From Emcibacteraceae bacterium (GTDB taxonomy: Bacteria > Pseudomonadota > Alphaproteobacteria > Sphingomonadales > Emcibacteraceae): 64,000 bases of DNA. The stretch covers positions 372,001 to 436,000 of the forward strand of contig JAJFIR010000031.1 in the NCBI GenBank assembly GCA_021774795.1, read 5' to 3'. The notes beneath the pieces are model-generated. The model was not told the origin of the DNA and ran no database searches. It saw nothing but the letters and a program-made list of their open reading frames with translations. Made by a program: the position numbers and the translations under genes. Positions 17,456 to 26,373 of this stretch are shown here, piece by piece. Positions within the stretch are counted from its first letter, which is position 1, and each line of letters begins with the position of its first letter.

Positions 17456-18817
17456 TTATGCTCCTCTACTATGCTGTTCAGCGTGAACGGCAATAATACC
17501 AGCACTTTGTTCTTCGATAGTGTGCACAACTCTTTGGCTCATTCCGTTCACGAGTGAGTGAAGGAAAAGCATTGGAAGCGCGACAACAATACCAAGAACT
17601 GTCGTCATCAATGCAGCAGAAATACCACCCGCCATAACTTGCGGATCGCCTGTACCAAATAACGTCATAGCCTGGAATGTTTCGATCATACCTGTCACTG
17701 TACCGAGTAGTCCCATAAGAGGGGCGATAGCAGAAATCAGCTTGATCATCGTCAGGAAGCGTTCAAGAGGAGGCATTTCTTTCAAAATGGCTTCATCAAT
17801 TTTAAGCTCTAATGTTTCAACATCAGCATGCCTGTTTGCTTCATGTACAGCAAGCACGCGACCCAACGGATTATTTTCACTGATAGTATCGCTTCGAATT
17901 TGCGCTTTCACTTTGCTACTTGCTATTGAAAGGAATACCACACGTTCAAGGAAAAGTAACAAACCAAGAGCACCTACAGCAAGAATTAGCCTACCGATAG
18001 TACCACCTTGATCAATACGTTCTTCAAGACCAGGCTGTTGGATGAGCAGTGCAAGAATTGAACCACGTGATGGATCAAGACCGAATGCAGCAAAACCTTC
18101 TGTGGTATTTTGCAATCCTGAAGTAGATTCCGCAAAACGTGACTGTGGTTGACTATCAAGTTCTGCGACCAGACCTTGTTCGTACTTAAGATATTTACCG
18201 TCCATGGCAATATTAAACACACCAACACGGGTCACTGGAACAACTTCTTCAGAACCATCACTCATTTTAACTGAGCGGTTAAAAGTAACTACGCGACCTT
18301 GTTCTGTCATTTCGCGCTGTACTTCATACCAAAGACGCTCGATTTCCTCGATACTCGGTAATTGAGTGCCTGATGAAGTTTTTTCAATAAGAGTTGTGAT
18401 AAACTCTTCACGACCCTGAAATTGTGTTGTTGTTAAGGACCCCTCAAAACGAGAACGCGTGTCACCAGAAACCAACTGAAGAACACCAAGCACTTCTTTT
18501 AGCGCACCAAGTTCGTTTGTAAACTCTTGCTCTAAAGTCGCAAGCTGTTCATCATTTGCAGCAAATTGTGCTTCAAGATTATCTGAGCGCCGCTCTTCCG
18601 CGCGTTGAGCGGCCTGGCCTTCTGCAAGAAGACCGGCTTGTCTATCCTGTGCGCCTCTAAACTCAGCTTCACGTTGGCGGTACTCTTCTGTTTCGTTTAT
18701 TTTACCTTGACGAACAATTTCAAGTAGTTCGTCCAGGTTGCTCGCCTGCTGTGCATTCGCTATGGAAGAAAATCCACTAAGCACAACTACGATACCAATT
18801 TTAATCAAATTTCTCAT
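17456..18817 (-). CDS. TtpC-like long MotA/TolQ/ExbB protein
   Basis: The 453-residue protein has a signal-peptide-like N-terminus (cleavage near SIANAQ) and a long periplasmic, partly coiled-coil region rich in Arg/Glu/Gln/Ala (about 25-260). A C-terminal three-helix ExbB domain follows (LILAVGALGLLLFLERVVF, IKLISAIAPLMGLLGTVTG, GISAALMTTVLGIVVALPML). This is the layout of TtpC, the additional component required by the Vibrio TonB2 system. It overlaps the DUF3450 gene by 4 bases and precedes exbB by 3 bp. The TtpC name follows from architecture and gene order. Confidence 0.9.
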   Translation of the reverse strand: MRNLIKIGIVVVLSGFSSIANAQQASNLDELLEIVRQGKINETEEYRQREAEFRGAQDRQAGLLAEGQAAQRAEERRSDNLEAQFAANDEQLATLEQEFTNELGALKEVLGVLQLVSGDTRSRFEGSLTTTQFQGREEFITTLIEKTSSGTQLPSIEEIERLWYEVQREMTEQGRVVTFNRSVKMSDGSEEVVPVTRVGVFNIAMDGKYLKYEQGLVAELDSQPQSRFAESTSGLQNTTEGFAAFGLDPSRGSILALLIQQPGLEERIDQGGTIGRLILAVGALGLLLFLERVVFLSIASSKVKAQIRSDTISENNPLGRVLAVHEANRHADVETLELKIDEAILKEMPPLERFLTMIKLISAIAPLMGLLGTVTGMIETFQAMTLFGTGDPQVMAGGISAALMTTVLGIVVALPMLFLHSLVNGMSQRVVHTIEEQSAGIIAVHAEQHSRGA

Positions 18818-19605
18818 TGTGCAGTCTCCGGCGCCATTATTGGTAGTAAAAGTAAAGTATTTTGAGGCGCTTTTGCGTTCGCCATTCTAATTGCGGTGTT
18901 AATCGATTTTTGATAAGTCGCTTGGTCAACTTCTTCGAACTGCCCTGTTTTTTTATTATAGGCACCTGAAGTCTCACCATCTGTTGTTTGATACAAAAGT
19001 GCTACACGACCGACCATAAGCATATCAACAAATCTTTCAACGCCATCAATATCCATCGTTTGTTGATAACTTTGGAAAACCCCACCATAGTCACTTTCAA
19101 CCTGATAAAGTTCAAACACAGTACGGAATCTTTCCGAGGCATCAATATCTGGATTTGTCATCAAATCTTTAACACGGTCAAGACCGGCAAGGCGCTCTTC
19201 TTTCAGAAACGGAAGATCATTATTAATGAATACTTCTAAACCATCAACCATCCTTGATAATAGTGGCTCTACTTGACGTTTTATGTTGGTCACATTTTTG
19301 ATGTTTGCGGTTAGCTCTTCCATTGCCTGCATTTGGCGTTCAATGGATCTTTCCATTTGAGCGTTATATACTTTTAGACCGTCAACAGTCTTAAGAACGT
19401 TTTTATATTCAGTAACAATTTTATCTGTTTCATCAACAATTTCGTTCACCCTTGCTTGGGATTCCTGTGCTATTTGATTAGCGGATATTCCTTCTTCAAG
19501 AACATCGTTTAATGCAGTTTGCCCAATCGCCGCAGTGCCCAGTGATAAGGACCCTGCTGCAACAAAGGCGGAAAGAACAACGGTTCTTACTCGATGCTTA
19601 ATCAT
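18814..19605 (-). CDS. DUF3450-family periplasmic coiled-coil protein
   Basis: The 263-residue protein has a signal peptide (VVLSAFVAAGSLSLGTAAIGQ) and a coiled-coil half: VNEIVDETDKIVTEYKN through MEELTANIKNVTN. A region rich in aromatic and acidic residues follows (LPFLKEERLAGLDRVKDLM, VALLYQTTDG), typical of DUF3450. The family accompanies TtpC-type ExbB genes and is thought to be a periplasmic accessory of TonB2 systems; its biochemical role is not established. It is the first gene of the operon, with the long regulatory region 19606-20335 upstream. Confidence 0.88.
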   Translation of the reverse strand: MIKHRVRTVVLSAFVAAGSLSLGTAAIGQTALNDVLEEGISANQIAQESQARVNEIVDETDKIVTEYKNVLKTVDGLKVYNAQMERSIERQMQAMEELTANIKNVTNIKRQVEPLLSRMVDGLEVFINNDLPFLKEERLAGLDRVKDLMTNPDIDASERFRTVFELYQVESDYGGVFQSYQQTMDIDGVERFVDMLMVGRVALLYQTTDGETSGAYNKKTGQFEEVDQATYQKSINTAIRMANAKAPQNTLLLLPIMAPETAQ

Positions 19606-19672
19606 GCGTCTTCCTACAGCTTTTTTGAGTTGTTATGGTTGATCCACTTATCGTGGCATTAAATATGCAAAA

Positions 19673-19705
19673 CGGATTAGTAAACAATTGATCCGGATTA
19701 ATAAA
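19673..19705. repeat. Phased 12-bp direct repeat, operator-like
   Basis: CGGATTAGTAAA (19673-19684) and CGGATTAATAAA (19694-19705) match at 11 of 12 positions and are exactly 21 bp apart, two helical turns. The second copy overlaps the near-palindrome ATTGATCCGGATTAAT (19687-19702). They lie 70-100 bp upstream of the DUF3450 start, where a regulator of the TonB operon would bind. Confidence 0.5.
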
Positions 19706-19837
19706 GGCAATCATATCGCTTGCTTTCTTTATCTCTTTCCCCGTCACTTACTCATCCCTCTATGCAATTATACTTTAATTTATTATGGTTTGCTATTTAT
19801 AATAGCGATTATTTTTAAAACCATAAATCATTTTTAT

Positions 19838-19855
19838 ACTATCGTTATCATTATA
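19838..19855 (-). promoter_or_regulatory. Fur-box-like hexamer repeat
   Basis: On the minus strand this reads TATAATGATAACGATAGT, three direct hexamers each matching the GATAAT Fur-recognition unit at 5 of 6 positions. It lies about 235 bp upstream of the TonB operon start. Iron-linked regulation would suit the operon. In alphaproteobacteria Fur may be replaced by Irr, RirA or Mur, so the regulator is uncertain. Confidence 0.4.
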
Positions 19856-20045
19856 TTTTATCGATAGTACAAAATTATCCAGTTACAGCTCCCTCCGGAG
19901 CAAATATCATAGACTGAGCGTACCCTATCGCAAAACCTATTCTAATTTCAAGGCTTCCTTATGGGCAAAGTAAAAAAAAACTCTTTTTGTGAAGCCCTAA
20001 ATGTCTAAAATATGATAATACGCTCTTTAAATAATTCATAAAAAA

Positions 20046-20075
20046 CGATTATCTATAAATAGTTATCATTATAAC
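20046..20075 (-). promoter_or_regulatory. Second Fur-box-like cluster
   Basis: On the minus strand the stretch begins GTTATAATGATAACT and after 9 nt has AGATAATCG. That gives three GATAAT-like hexamers in 30 bp. It resembles the repeat at 19838-19855 and may be a second site of the same regulator, or part of the promoter of the small gene 20336-20515. Confidence 0.3.
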
Positions 20076-20335
20076 CATAGACCCGAAACAACTTGAAAAA
20101 AATTAATATATTTGATTAAGGTATCACAACAAAATGACAGAAATGTGTTAATTTCTGATCATTCGTTCACATATCAAATGTATATTATTGAATTTTGTAA
20201 AAAAGGATTCGGACAAATATTTTGCAAAGACATAAAACTGACTTTACCAATATCATTCCCAAGACTGAACTATGTATTTCCAAATAAAATAATCTAATTA
20301 TCCGGAAGCTGATCTATTTAAGAAGAACTATAATA

Positions 20336-20515
20336 TTAAGAATGGCGCCGTACTAAATTTACAGCCAATAAGACTTCGTCCCATTTATTCTCAATGCAAG
20401 TTTGCCTTGCAGCAGTTACACCAAAACGCTTAATCAGCTGGTGCGCTAATTCACGTTTATACTCAAAGTCACCCTTCACCGGGTATTTACCCACATTACT
20501 TTCTCCGGACATCAT
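20336..20515 (-). CDS. Small unknown protein divergent from ccoN
   Basis: This 59-residue basic, soluble protein is not recognised. It has a helix-forming middle (EYKRELAHQLIKRFGVTAARQTCIENKWDEVLLAVN) with one cysteine and no signal peptide or membrane segment. AAGGAG lies 7 nt before the ATG at 20515 (a GTG at 20518 and an ATG at 20512 are also in frame), so translation is well supported. It shares the 20516-20819 promoter region and its FNR-type box with the cbb3 oxidase operon, which suggests co-regulation by oxygen. Whether it acts in oxidase biogenesis is unknown. Confidence 0.6.
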   Translation of the reverse strand: MMSGESNVGKYPVKGDFEYKRELAHQLIKRFGVTAARQTCIENKWDEVLLAVNLVRRHS

Positions 20516-20819
20516 CACACTACTCCTTATTTACGCATGAAACTTCATATTTCTAACTAATAAATTTACATTTATTGCCCAACAATTTTTGACCTTACAT
20601 ATAAAGTGTAAAAAGCATGTAAATAATTCAGTACAATTTTAATCAAATACGCCTTTGTCGCATTCTGATAAAATTTAATTAAGTCATTTATTATTAATTG
20701 ACTTAGGTCAATGAATTCGCAACGCAAATTCCTTAATCACTATATTATTCCATAATTTTGGAACAGTATTTGGTGAGAAGCTACCCTCACTTACAATTAA
20801 ATATATTTAATAATAGAAA
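20516..20819. other. Divergent promoter region of ccoN and a small gene
   Basis: No gene is seen. The region is AT-rich and holds the FNR/FixK-type box at 20698-20711, followed about 30-40 bp later by TATATTATTC (20741-20750), a plausible -10 region for ccoN. The rest, towards the small minus-strand gene, shows no clear element. Confidence 0.5.
20698..20711. promoter_or_regulatory. FNR/FixK-type box upstream of ccoN
   Basis: TTGACTTAGGTCAA is a perfect dyad of the TTGAY-N4-RTCAA form bound by FNR/FixK/Anr. It is centred about 115-127 bp before the ccoN start codons and about 40 bp before a TATATT-like -10, the usual arrangement for activation. cbb3 operons are classic targets of these low-oxygen activators. 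Confidence 0.85.
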
Positions 20820-22502
20820 ATGGGTTCAAAAATGGCCTTCCAAAATAATCCACCAACAGCAAGTAGATTATCGCAGTCACTCATCGCGGCCTGTCTCGCC
20901 TTAGGAATTGTATTTGCTATTTTCGTGGCTGCAAAAACAACATCAGGTGCTATGCAGTTCCATGCCTTCATTATAATTACCGCTTTTATTTTAGGCATCG
21001 TCGCCATTTTCAATCTTGGCAATCGAATTGCTGACGAAGAACATGTCGTATCTCCGTCAGGCGTTTTTTACAATAACAGTATCGTTAAGTTCGGCGTTAT
21101 CGCATCAGCATTTTGGGGAGTGGCGGGTTTCCTTGTCGGTGATGTGCTTGCTTGGCAGCTTGCATTTCCAGCATTAAATTTTGATTTGCCGTGGACAAAC
21201 TTTGGTAGACTTCGCCCATTGCATACTTCTGCAGTTATATTTGCTTTTGGCGGGAATGTATTGATTGCCACATCATTTTACGTGGTTCAACGAACGTGCA
21301 AAGCGAGGCTAGCTGGAGAAATTGCCCCCTGGTTTGTATTCTGGGGTTATCAACTATTCATTATCCTTGCCGCTACCGGTTATTTGCTGGGTGTGACACA
21401 ATCCAAAGAATATGCTGAACCGGAATGGTATGTTGACATATGGCTTACATTGGTGTGGGTCACTTATCTATTTGTGTTTTTGGGAACACTTTGGCGCCGT
21501 AAGGAACCGCATATTTATGTAGCCAACTGGTTTTATTTAGCCTTTATCGTTACTGTAGCTATGTTACATTTGGTTAATAATGCGACAATTCCGATCTCAT
21601 TTGTTGAACCGAAAAGTTATACTATTTTTGCCGGCGTACAAGACGCCCTTATTCAATGGTGGTATGCCCACAACGCGGTAGGCTTCTTTCTGACCGCAGG
21701 CTTCCTTGGTATTATGTATTATTTCGTACCTAAACGTGCCGAACGTCCAATTTTTTCTTACCGCCTTTCTATTGTTCATTTTTGGTCTTTAATATTCCTT
21801 TATATATGGGCTGGCCCTCATCATCTTCATTACACGGCACTGCCTGACTGGGCACAAACACTCGGGATGACATTCTCGGTGATGCTTTGGATGCCTTCCT
21901 GGGGTGGAATGATTAATGGTTTAATGACTTTATCCGGTGCGTGGGACAAACTTAGAACTGATCCCGTACTTAAAATGCTTGTTGTTTCTGTTGCCTTTTA
22001 CGGCATGAGTACTTTTGAAGGACCCCTTATGTCCATTAAGGCAGTTAATGGATTAAGTCATTATACTGACTGGACGGTAGGTCACGTACATTCCGGTGCT
22101 CTTGGGTGGGTGGCATATGTTAGTTTCGGTGCGCTTTACTGTTTAACTCCCTGGTTATGGGGCCGCAAAGGCCTCTATTCCTTAAAACTAGTAAATATTC
22201 ATTTCTGGATCTCAACCGTTGGTATTTTATTATATATATGCGCTATGTGGGTTTCTGGAATTATGCAGGGATTGATGTGGCGCGCTTATACCGAACTAGG
22301 ATTTCTTGAATATTCATTTGTGGAAACCGTGGCAGCCATGCAGCCGTATTTTATCATCCGAGCCATCGGAGGGCTGCTCTTTATCTTGGGTAGTCTCGTC
22401 ATGGTTTATAATCTTTGGCGTACCATTCGCGGTGATAGTGCCGCAGAACCAACCCCGGAGAATATTGACAACGCGATTGCCGCGCAAGCGCTAGGCGAAT
22501 AG
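20820..22502 (+). CDS. ccoN: cbb3-type cytochrome c oxidase subunit I CcoN
   Basis: CcoN is the catalytic subunit of the high-affinity oxidase, with heme b and the heme b3-CuB centre. The 560 residues include about 12 membrane helices. Family motifs are present: [22 protein letters not shown] (the low-spin heme His), [27 protein letters not shown] and [20 protein letters not shown]. The [21 protein letters not shown] helix is also present. It begins ccoNOQP, 11 bp upstream of ccoO. Starts at 20820 and 20832 (MAFQNNPP) are both possible, neither with a clear ribosome binding site. Expression is probably induced at low oxygen through the upstream FNR-type box. Confidence 0.98.
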   Translation: MGSKMAFQNNPPTASRLSQSLIAACLALGIVFAIFVAAKTTSGAMQFHAFIIITAFILGIVAIFNLGNRIADEEHVVSPSGVFYNNSIVKFGVIASAFWGVAGFLVGDVLAWQLAFPALNFDLPWTNFGRLRPLHTSAVIFAFGGNVLIATSFYVVQRTCKARLAGEIAPWFVFWGYQLFIILAATGYLLGVTQSKEYAEPEWYVDIWLTLVWVTYLFVFLGTLWRRKEPHIYVANWFYLAFIVTVAMLHLVNNATIPISFVEPKSYTIFAGVQDALIQWWYAHNAVGFFLTAGFLGIMYYFVPKRAERPIFSYRLSIVHFWSLIFLYIWAGPHHLHYTALPDWAQTLGMTFSVMLWMPSWGGMINGLMTLSGAWDKLRTDPVLKMLVVSVAFYGMSTFEGPLMSIKAVNGLSHYTDWTVGHVHSGALGWVAYVSFGALYCLTPWLWGRKGLYSLKLVNIHFWISTVGILLYICAMWVSGIMQGLMWRAYTELGFLEYSFVETVAAMQPYFIIRAIGGLLFILGSLVMVYNLWRTIRGDSAAEPTPENIDNAIAAQALGE

Positions 22503-22513
22503 GAGTAACCCTG

Positions 22514-23248
22514 ATGAAATTATTAGATAAACACGCTATATTTGAAAAAAATTCCATCATTTTGGTTATCGGCATCCTAATTACAGTGGCGATCGGCGGT
22601 CTTATAGAGATAGTGCCGCTATTCTATCTGGAAAATACCATTGAAAAAGTAAGTGGTATGAGACCGTACACCCCGCTCGAATTAGCAGGACGGAATATTT
22701 ACGTTCGTGAAGGCTGTTATAATTGTCACTCACAAATGATCCGCGCGACGCGTGATGAAGTGGAGCGTTACGGGCATTATTCCCTCGCCGCGGAAAGTAT
22801 GTATGACCATCCGTTTCAATGGGGATCCAAACGCAACGGTCCCGACCTGGCAAGAGTGGGCAATAAATATTCTGATGAGTGGCATAGAGAACACTTAATC
22901 AAGCCAAGCTCGGTTGTGCCTGAAACTATTATGCCCGGCTACCCATTCCTGGCCGAAACCGAGTTAAAGTATTCGCTAATTGATCAGGACTTGAAAGTTA
23001 ATCAAATGATTGGCGTACCCTATACTGACGACCAGATAAAATTCGCCGTTGCCGACCTTGAAGCTCAGCTTGATGAAGATTCGGATGATTATGATGCTTT
23101 CATGGAACGTTATCCATCGGCGCAAGTCAGGGATTTTGATGGCAACAGGTCAGAGGTTACTGAACTCGATGCGTTGATCGCTTATTTACAAATGCTGGGC
23201 ACGTTGGTCGATTTTACAATTTATAACGAACTAGAAAATAACAGATAG
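22514..23248 (+). CDS. ccoO: cbb3 oxidase monoheme cytochrome c subunit CcoO
   Basis: The 244-residue membrane-anchored cytochrome c passes electrons to CcoN. An N-terminal membrane anchor ([24 protein letters not shown]) precedes [19 protein letters not shown], where CYNCH (residues about 73-77) binds the single heme c. The distal Met ligand lies in [12 protein letters not shown]. The pattern [22 protein letters not shown] is typical of CcoO/FixO. AGGAG precedes the ATG by 7 nt, 11 bp after ccoN. Confidence 0.97.
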   Translation: MKLLDKHAIFEKNSIILVIGILITVAIGGLIEIVPLFYLENTIEKVSGMRPYTPLELAGRNIYVREGCYNCHSQMIRATRDEVERYGHYSLAAESMYDHPFQWGSKRNGPDLARVGNKYSDEWHREHLIKPSSVVPETIMPGYPFLAETELKYSLIDQDLKVNQMIGVPYTDDQIKFAVADLEAQLDEDSDDYDAFMERYPSAQVRDFDGNRSEVTELDALIAYLQMLGTLVDFTIYNELENNR

Positions 23249-23257
23249 GAGGGCTTT

Positions 23258-23407
23258 ATGTCTTATCAAGAAGTGTCAAGTCTTTCACAAAGCTGGGGGT
23301 TAGTGTTCCTGGTAGCAATGTTTGCTGTTGCAGTAGCTTATGCCCTTTGGCCAACGAATAAAGAAAAATTCAGCAAAGCTGCCAAAAGCGCATTGGATGA
23401 GGATTGA
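23258..23407 (+). CDS. ccoQ: cbb3 oxidase small subunit CcoQ
   Basis: This 49-residue protein begins MSYQEVSSLSQSW. It has one membrane helix (WGLVFLVAMFAVAVAYALW, 13-31), then PTNKEKF and an Ala/Lys-rich tail. Size, position between ccoO and ccoP, and the ALWP..KEKF end are those of CcoQ/FixQ, which stabilises the oxidase and its assembly. GGAGG precedes the ATG closely. It is 9 bp after ccoO and 2 bp before the ccoP start. Confidence 0.93.
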   Translation: MSYQEVSSLSQSWGLVFLVAMFAVAVAYALWPTNKEKFSKAAKSALDED

Positions 23408-23409
23408 TC

Positions 23410-24270
23410 ATGTCAGAAAAAGAATTAGATAATGTAACTGGCGTCGAAACCACCGGGCATGAATGGGACGGCATTAAAGAATTAAATAATCCTATGCCAC
23501 GGTGGTGGATTTATACATTTATCGTTTGTTGTATATGGGGCTTTATATATCAATTTTTGTATCCTTCCTGGCCACTTATAAATGACTATTATAAAGGTTA
23601 TTTTAATGAAACGCAGCGCGATATAATTGGTGCTGAACTTAAAGCGATAGCACGTGACAGGAGTGTGTTTACCGAAAGAATAAAAGATGCCGACTTGGTG
23701 ACCATTCGAAATGATAACAGCATGTTTGAATTTGCACAGGCCGGCGGCAAAGCCGCATTTGGTGACAATTGCGCACCCTGTCATGGAACAGGCGCTGCCG
23801 GATTTGTCGGTTATCCAAATTTGAATGATGACGAATGGATTTGGGGCGGAAGTCTTGATGAAATTCATTACACTATTAGTTTCGGTGTTCGGGGTGTTCA
23901 TGAAGACACTCGTCTGAATGATATGCCAGCGTTTCTACGGGATGAACTATTAACGAAGCAAGAGATTGACGATGTGACAACATATGTACAAAGTCTGTCA
24001 GACCGAACAATCACCTCAAACACTGCTGCGCAAGAACTTTATATCGATAACTGCTCTACATGTCATGGTGAAGATGGCAAAGGTTTAAGGGAATTTGGTG
24101 CACCAGATTTGACAGACGCAATTTCACTATATGTAACCGATAGAGATAGTATTATTGATATCATTTCATATAGTCGAGGCGGGGTTATGCCAACTTGGCG
24201 CGGTCGATTAGACGAAGCGACTATAAAAAGCCTTGCAATATATGTTCACACTTTAGGCGGCGGCGAATAG
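23410..24270 (+). CDS. ccoP: cbb3 oxidase diheme cytochrome c subunit CcoP
   Basis: The 286-residue protein accepts electrons from soluble cytochromes. The N-terminal ETTGHEWDGIKELNNPMPRWW signature precedes a membrane helix (about 33-53, WWIYTFIVCCIWGFIYQFLY). Two heme c domains follow, with CAPCHGTG and CSTCHGEDGKG. The ATG at 23410 is chosen because GAGG lies 7 nt upstream; an in-frame TTG at 23404 would overlap ccoQ. The last gene of ccoNOQP is followed by a 103-bp gap before ccoG. Confidence 0.97.
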   Translation: MSEKELDNVTGVETTGHEWDGIKELNNPMPRWWIYTFIVCCIWGFIYQFLYPSWPLINDYYKGYFNETQRDIIGAELKAIARDRSVFTERIKDADLVTIRNDNSMFEFAQAGGKAAFGDNCAPCHGTGAAGFVGYPNLNDDEWIWGGSLDEIHYTISFGVRGVHEDTRLNDMPAFLRDELLTKQEIDDVTTYVQSLSDRTITSNTAAQELYIDNCSTCHGEDGKGLREFGAPDLTDAISLYVTDRDSIIDIISYSRGGVMPTWRGRLDEATIKSLAIYVHTLGGGE

Positions 24271-24316
24271 ACACCGCAAGGAAAACCAATTGGCGATATA
24301 ACTGCTTAATCGTAAG

Positions 24317-24328
24317 CCCGATATCGGG
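24317..24328. repeat. Perfect 12-bp palindrome before ccoG
   Basis: CCCGATATCGGG is a perfect 12-bp palindrome in the 103-bp gap between ccoP and ccoG. It could be an operator or a weak hairpin that lowers read-through into the maturation genes. No T-run follows, so it is not an intrinsic terminator. Confidence 0.45.
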
Positions 24329-24373
24329 AGGTCGTCAGGTCTGCGAATTAAGAATTTAAACAGGGTATGAACT

Positions 24374-25882
24374 ATGGCAAATGAAACAGATAATGCCGCC
24401 ACTCCCAATTCTGACTTTCAAAAAGGTCAGATAGAAAGAGCAAAAGTAGAAGCGGTTAATAAAGCGGCCGGCAGGTCCTTATACGCGCCGCGAAAAAAAA
24501 TACACCCTCAGCGCGCAAACGGTAAATTTCGAACGATTAAATGGTTCATGATGTTATTTACTTTAAGCATATATTATTTGACACCCTGGATAAGATGGGA
24601 TCGTGGTGAGGGAATACCGGACCAAGCCATCTTAATTGATATCGTCGGAAGACGTTTTTATTTCTTCTTCATCGAAATTTGGCCTCAAGAAGTTTATTAT
24701 GTCACCGGTTTGATGATCATGGGCGGTATCGCATTATTTCTTGTAACATCAACTGCTGGACGCATGTGGTGCGGCTATTCATGTCCACAAACAATATGGA
24801 CTGATTTATTTTTGGTCGTCGAACGCTTTTTCGAGGGTGAACGCAACGCCCGCTTAAAACTGGATAAAGCCCGCTGGAGTTTTGATAAATTATTCAAACG
24901 TGTCGCGAAACATACCGTCTGGATTTTAATAGCTCTACTCACAGGCGGCGCATGGGTTTTTTATTTCTCGGATGCGCCGACTTTGTTAAACCAGCTCGTT
25001 CACAATACCGCATCTTTTGATGCCTATTTATGGATCGGACTGTTTTCCTCATTTACTTATGTTTTTGGGGGCATTGCCCGAGAGCAAGTTTGCACCTACA
25101 TGTGTCCCTGGCCGAGAATCCAGGCCGTGATGATGGACGAAGAATCACTGGCCGTTATGTATCGCCATGACCGCGGTGAGCCGCGTGGACCGCACAAGAA
25201 AAATGAAACTTGGGACAATCGCGGTGACTGCGTGCAGTGTCGGCAATGTATTGTCGTCTGTCCAATGGGAATAGATATTCGCGACGGGTTGCAGCTTGAA
25301 TGTATTCAATGTTCACTTTGTATAGACGCATGCAATAATGTCATGGAAAAAGTTGGCCGACCGCAAGGTTTAATCGCGTATGACAGTCTCAAGAATTTTG
25401 AAAGACGCAAGAAGGGTGAGGAAAATAGATTTAGAATAATTCGCCCGCGTACAATTATTTATAGTGCTCTCTTGATGATTGTCAGCGTATTTATGCTTTA
25501 TACTTTAATGAACAGGTCGGAACTGGATGTCAACATTTTGAGAGACAGAAATCCATTGTTCGTTCAACTTTCATCAGGCAACATAAGAAACGGATACACA
25601 TTTAAAATAATGAATAAATCTACATCTATACAAAAATATTCAATTAGTGCCGCAGGAATAAATAATATTGATGTCCGCATTGATGGGGTTAAGGAATACA
25701 CAGAAAATGGTGATCCGATCGTTTCTGTGGAAAGAGACAAACTTAAATCAATCAAACTTTATATTTCTGCGCCCAGAAGTGAACTACCGGCGGACAGCAA
25801 GGACATAACGTTTACTGTAAAAGATATCGAAAGTGAAACAGTTGATATTCAGACGACATCGTTTAGAGGCCCCAAGACATGA
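24374..25882 (+). CDS. ccoG: Cytochrome oxidase accessory protein CcoG (FixG/RdxA)
   Basis: The 502-residue membrane ferredoxin-like protein is implicated in copper reduction for cbb3 assembly. It has about five membrane helices (the first near 53-70, others near 110-130, 180-200, 215-235 and 362-380). Two 4Fe-4S clusters are encoded in CVQCRQCIVVCPMGID and CIQCSLCIDACN. A further RMWCGYSCPQTIWTD region and a C-terminal Ig-like domain follow. It overlaps ccoH by 4 bases. The CcoG identity is clear from length and motifs. Confidence 0.96.
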   Translation: MANETDNAATPNSDFQKGQIERAKVEAVNKAAGRSLYAPRKKIHPQRANGKFRTIKWFMMLFTLSIYYLTPWIRWDRGEGIPDQAILIDIVGRRFYFFFIEIWPQEVYYVTGLMIMGGIALFLVTSTAGRMWCGYSCPQTIWTDLFLVVERFFEGERNARLKLDKARWSFDKLFKRVAKHTVWILIALLTGGAWVFYFSDAPTLLNQLVHNTASFDAYLWIGLFSSFTYVFGGIAREQVCTYMCPWPRIQAVMMDEESLAVMYRHDRGEPRGPHKKNETWDNRGDCVQCRQCIVVCPMGIDIRDGLQLECIQCSLCIDACNNVMEKVGRPQGLIAYDSLKNFERRKKGEENRFRIIRPRTIIYSALLMIVSVFMLYTLMNRSELDVNILRDRNPLFVQLSSGNIRNGYTFKIMNKSTSIQKYSISAAGINNIDVRIDGVKEYTENGDPIVSVERDKLKSIKLYISAPRSELPADSKDITFTVKDIESETVDIQTTSFRGPKT

Positions 25883-26364
25883 CAATTAAAACAAAGCATT
25901 ATACCGGTAGACGCATCTTAATCTGGTTCGTAGGGTTTTTTCTTATTGTATTTATGGCAAATGGGATCATGACCTATTTTGCCCTTAAAACATGGACTGG
26001 CCTAACGACGAACAACCCTTATGTCAAAGGGTTAAATTACAATGATGAGATTGAAAATGCAAAAATGCAATCCGAATCCGGATGGGCGGTAACCGTAGCA
26101 AATAAACCGAACAAGACAAAAGATCGCATAGAAGTCGCTTTAAAACGGCCCATAGAAAGCCTGCCTCCTGCACTTGTAACTGCCCACTTCATCAGAGCGG
26201 TTCAGGAAGGGTATGATCAAGAAATAATCCTTACGCAAACCGGAAATGGAACCTATGCTGCGCCGGTAAATTTACCCCTTTCTGGCCAATGGGATGTTTT
26301 AATTGTTGTGAAATCTCAAAATAACCGTATTTTTAAAGTTAGAGATTGGATTTTAGTCAACTAA
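25879..26364 (+). CDS. ccoH: FixH-family protein CcoH
   Basis: The 161-residue protein has one N-terminal membrane helix (about 13-33, ILIWFVGFFLIVFMANGIMTYF) and a periplasmic domain containing NNPYVKGLNYN and the LPLSGQWDVLIVV ending characteristic of FixH. CcoH is needed for stable cbb3 assembly. It overlaps ccoG by 4 bases (ATGA) and lies 9 bp before ccoI. Confidence 0.94.
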   Translation: MTIKTKHYTGRRILIWFVGFFLIVFMANGIMTYFALKTWTGLTTNNPYVKGLNYNDEIENAKMQSESGWAVTVANKPNKTKDRIEVALKRPIESLPPALVTAHFIRAVQEGYDQEIILTQTGNGTYAAPVNLPLSGQWDVLIVVKSQNNRIFKVRDWILVN

Positions 26365-26373
26365 GGACGCCTA

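Larger units (their letters stand above)
19606..20335. other. 730-bp gene-free regulatory region before the TonB operon
   Basis: No convincing gene is seen in this very AT-rich stretch. From the operon outward it holds a phased direct repeat (19673-19705), a near-palindrome centred on ATCCGGAT (19687-19702), a Fur-like repeat (19838-19855), the inverted repeat GGCTTC/GAAGCC (19952-19957 and 19991-19996) flanking an A/T-rich loop, and a second Fur-like cluster (20046-20075). The only long frame (20112-20297) starts with TTG, has no ribosome binding site and looks like noise. A small RNA cannot be excluded. Confidence 0.5.

Noticed and set aside
20112-20297. 61-codon plus-strand frame in the gene-free region
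   Set aside because: TTG start, no ribosome binding site, AT-driven composition and no recognisable domain; treated as noise.
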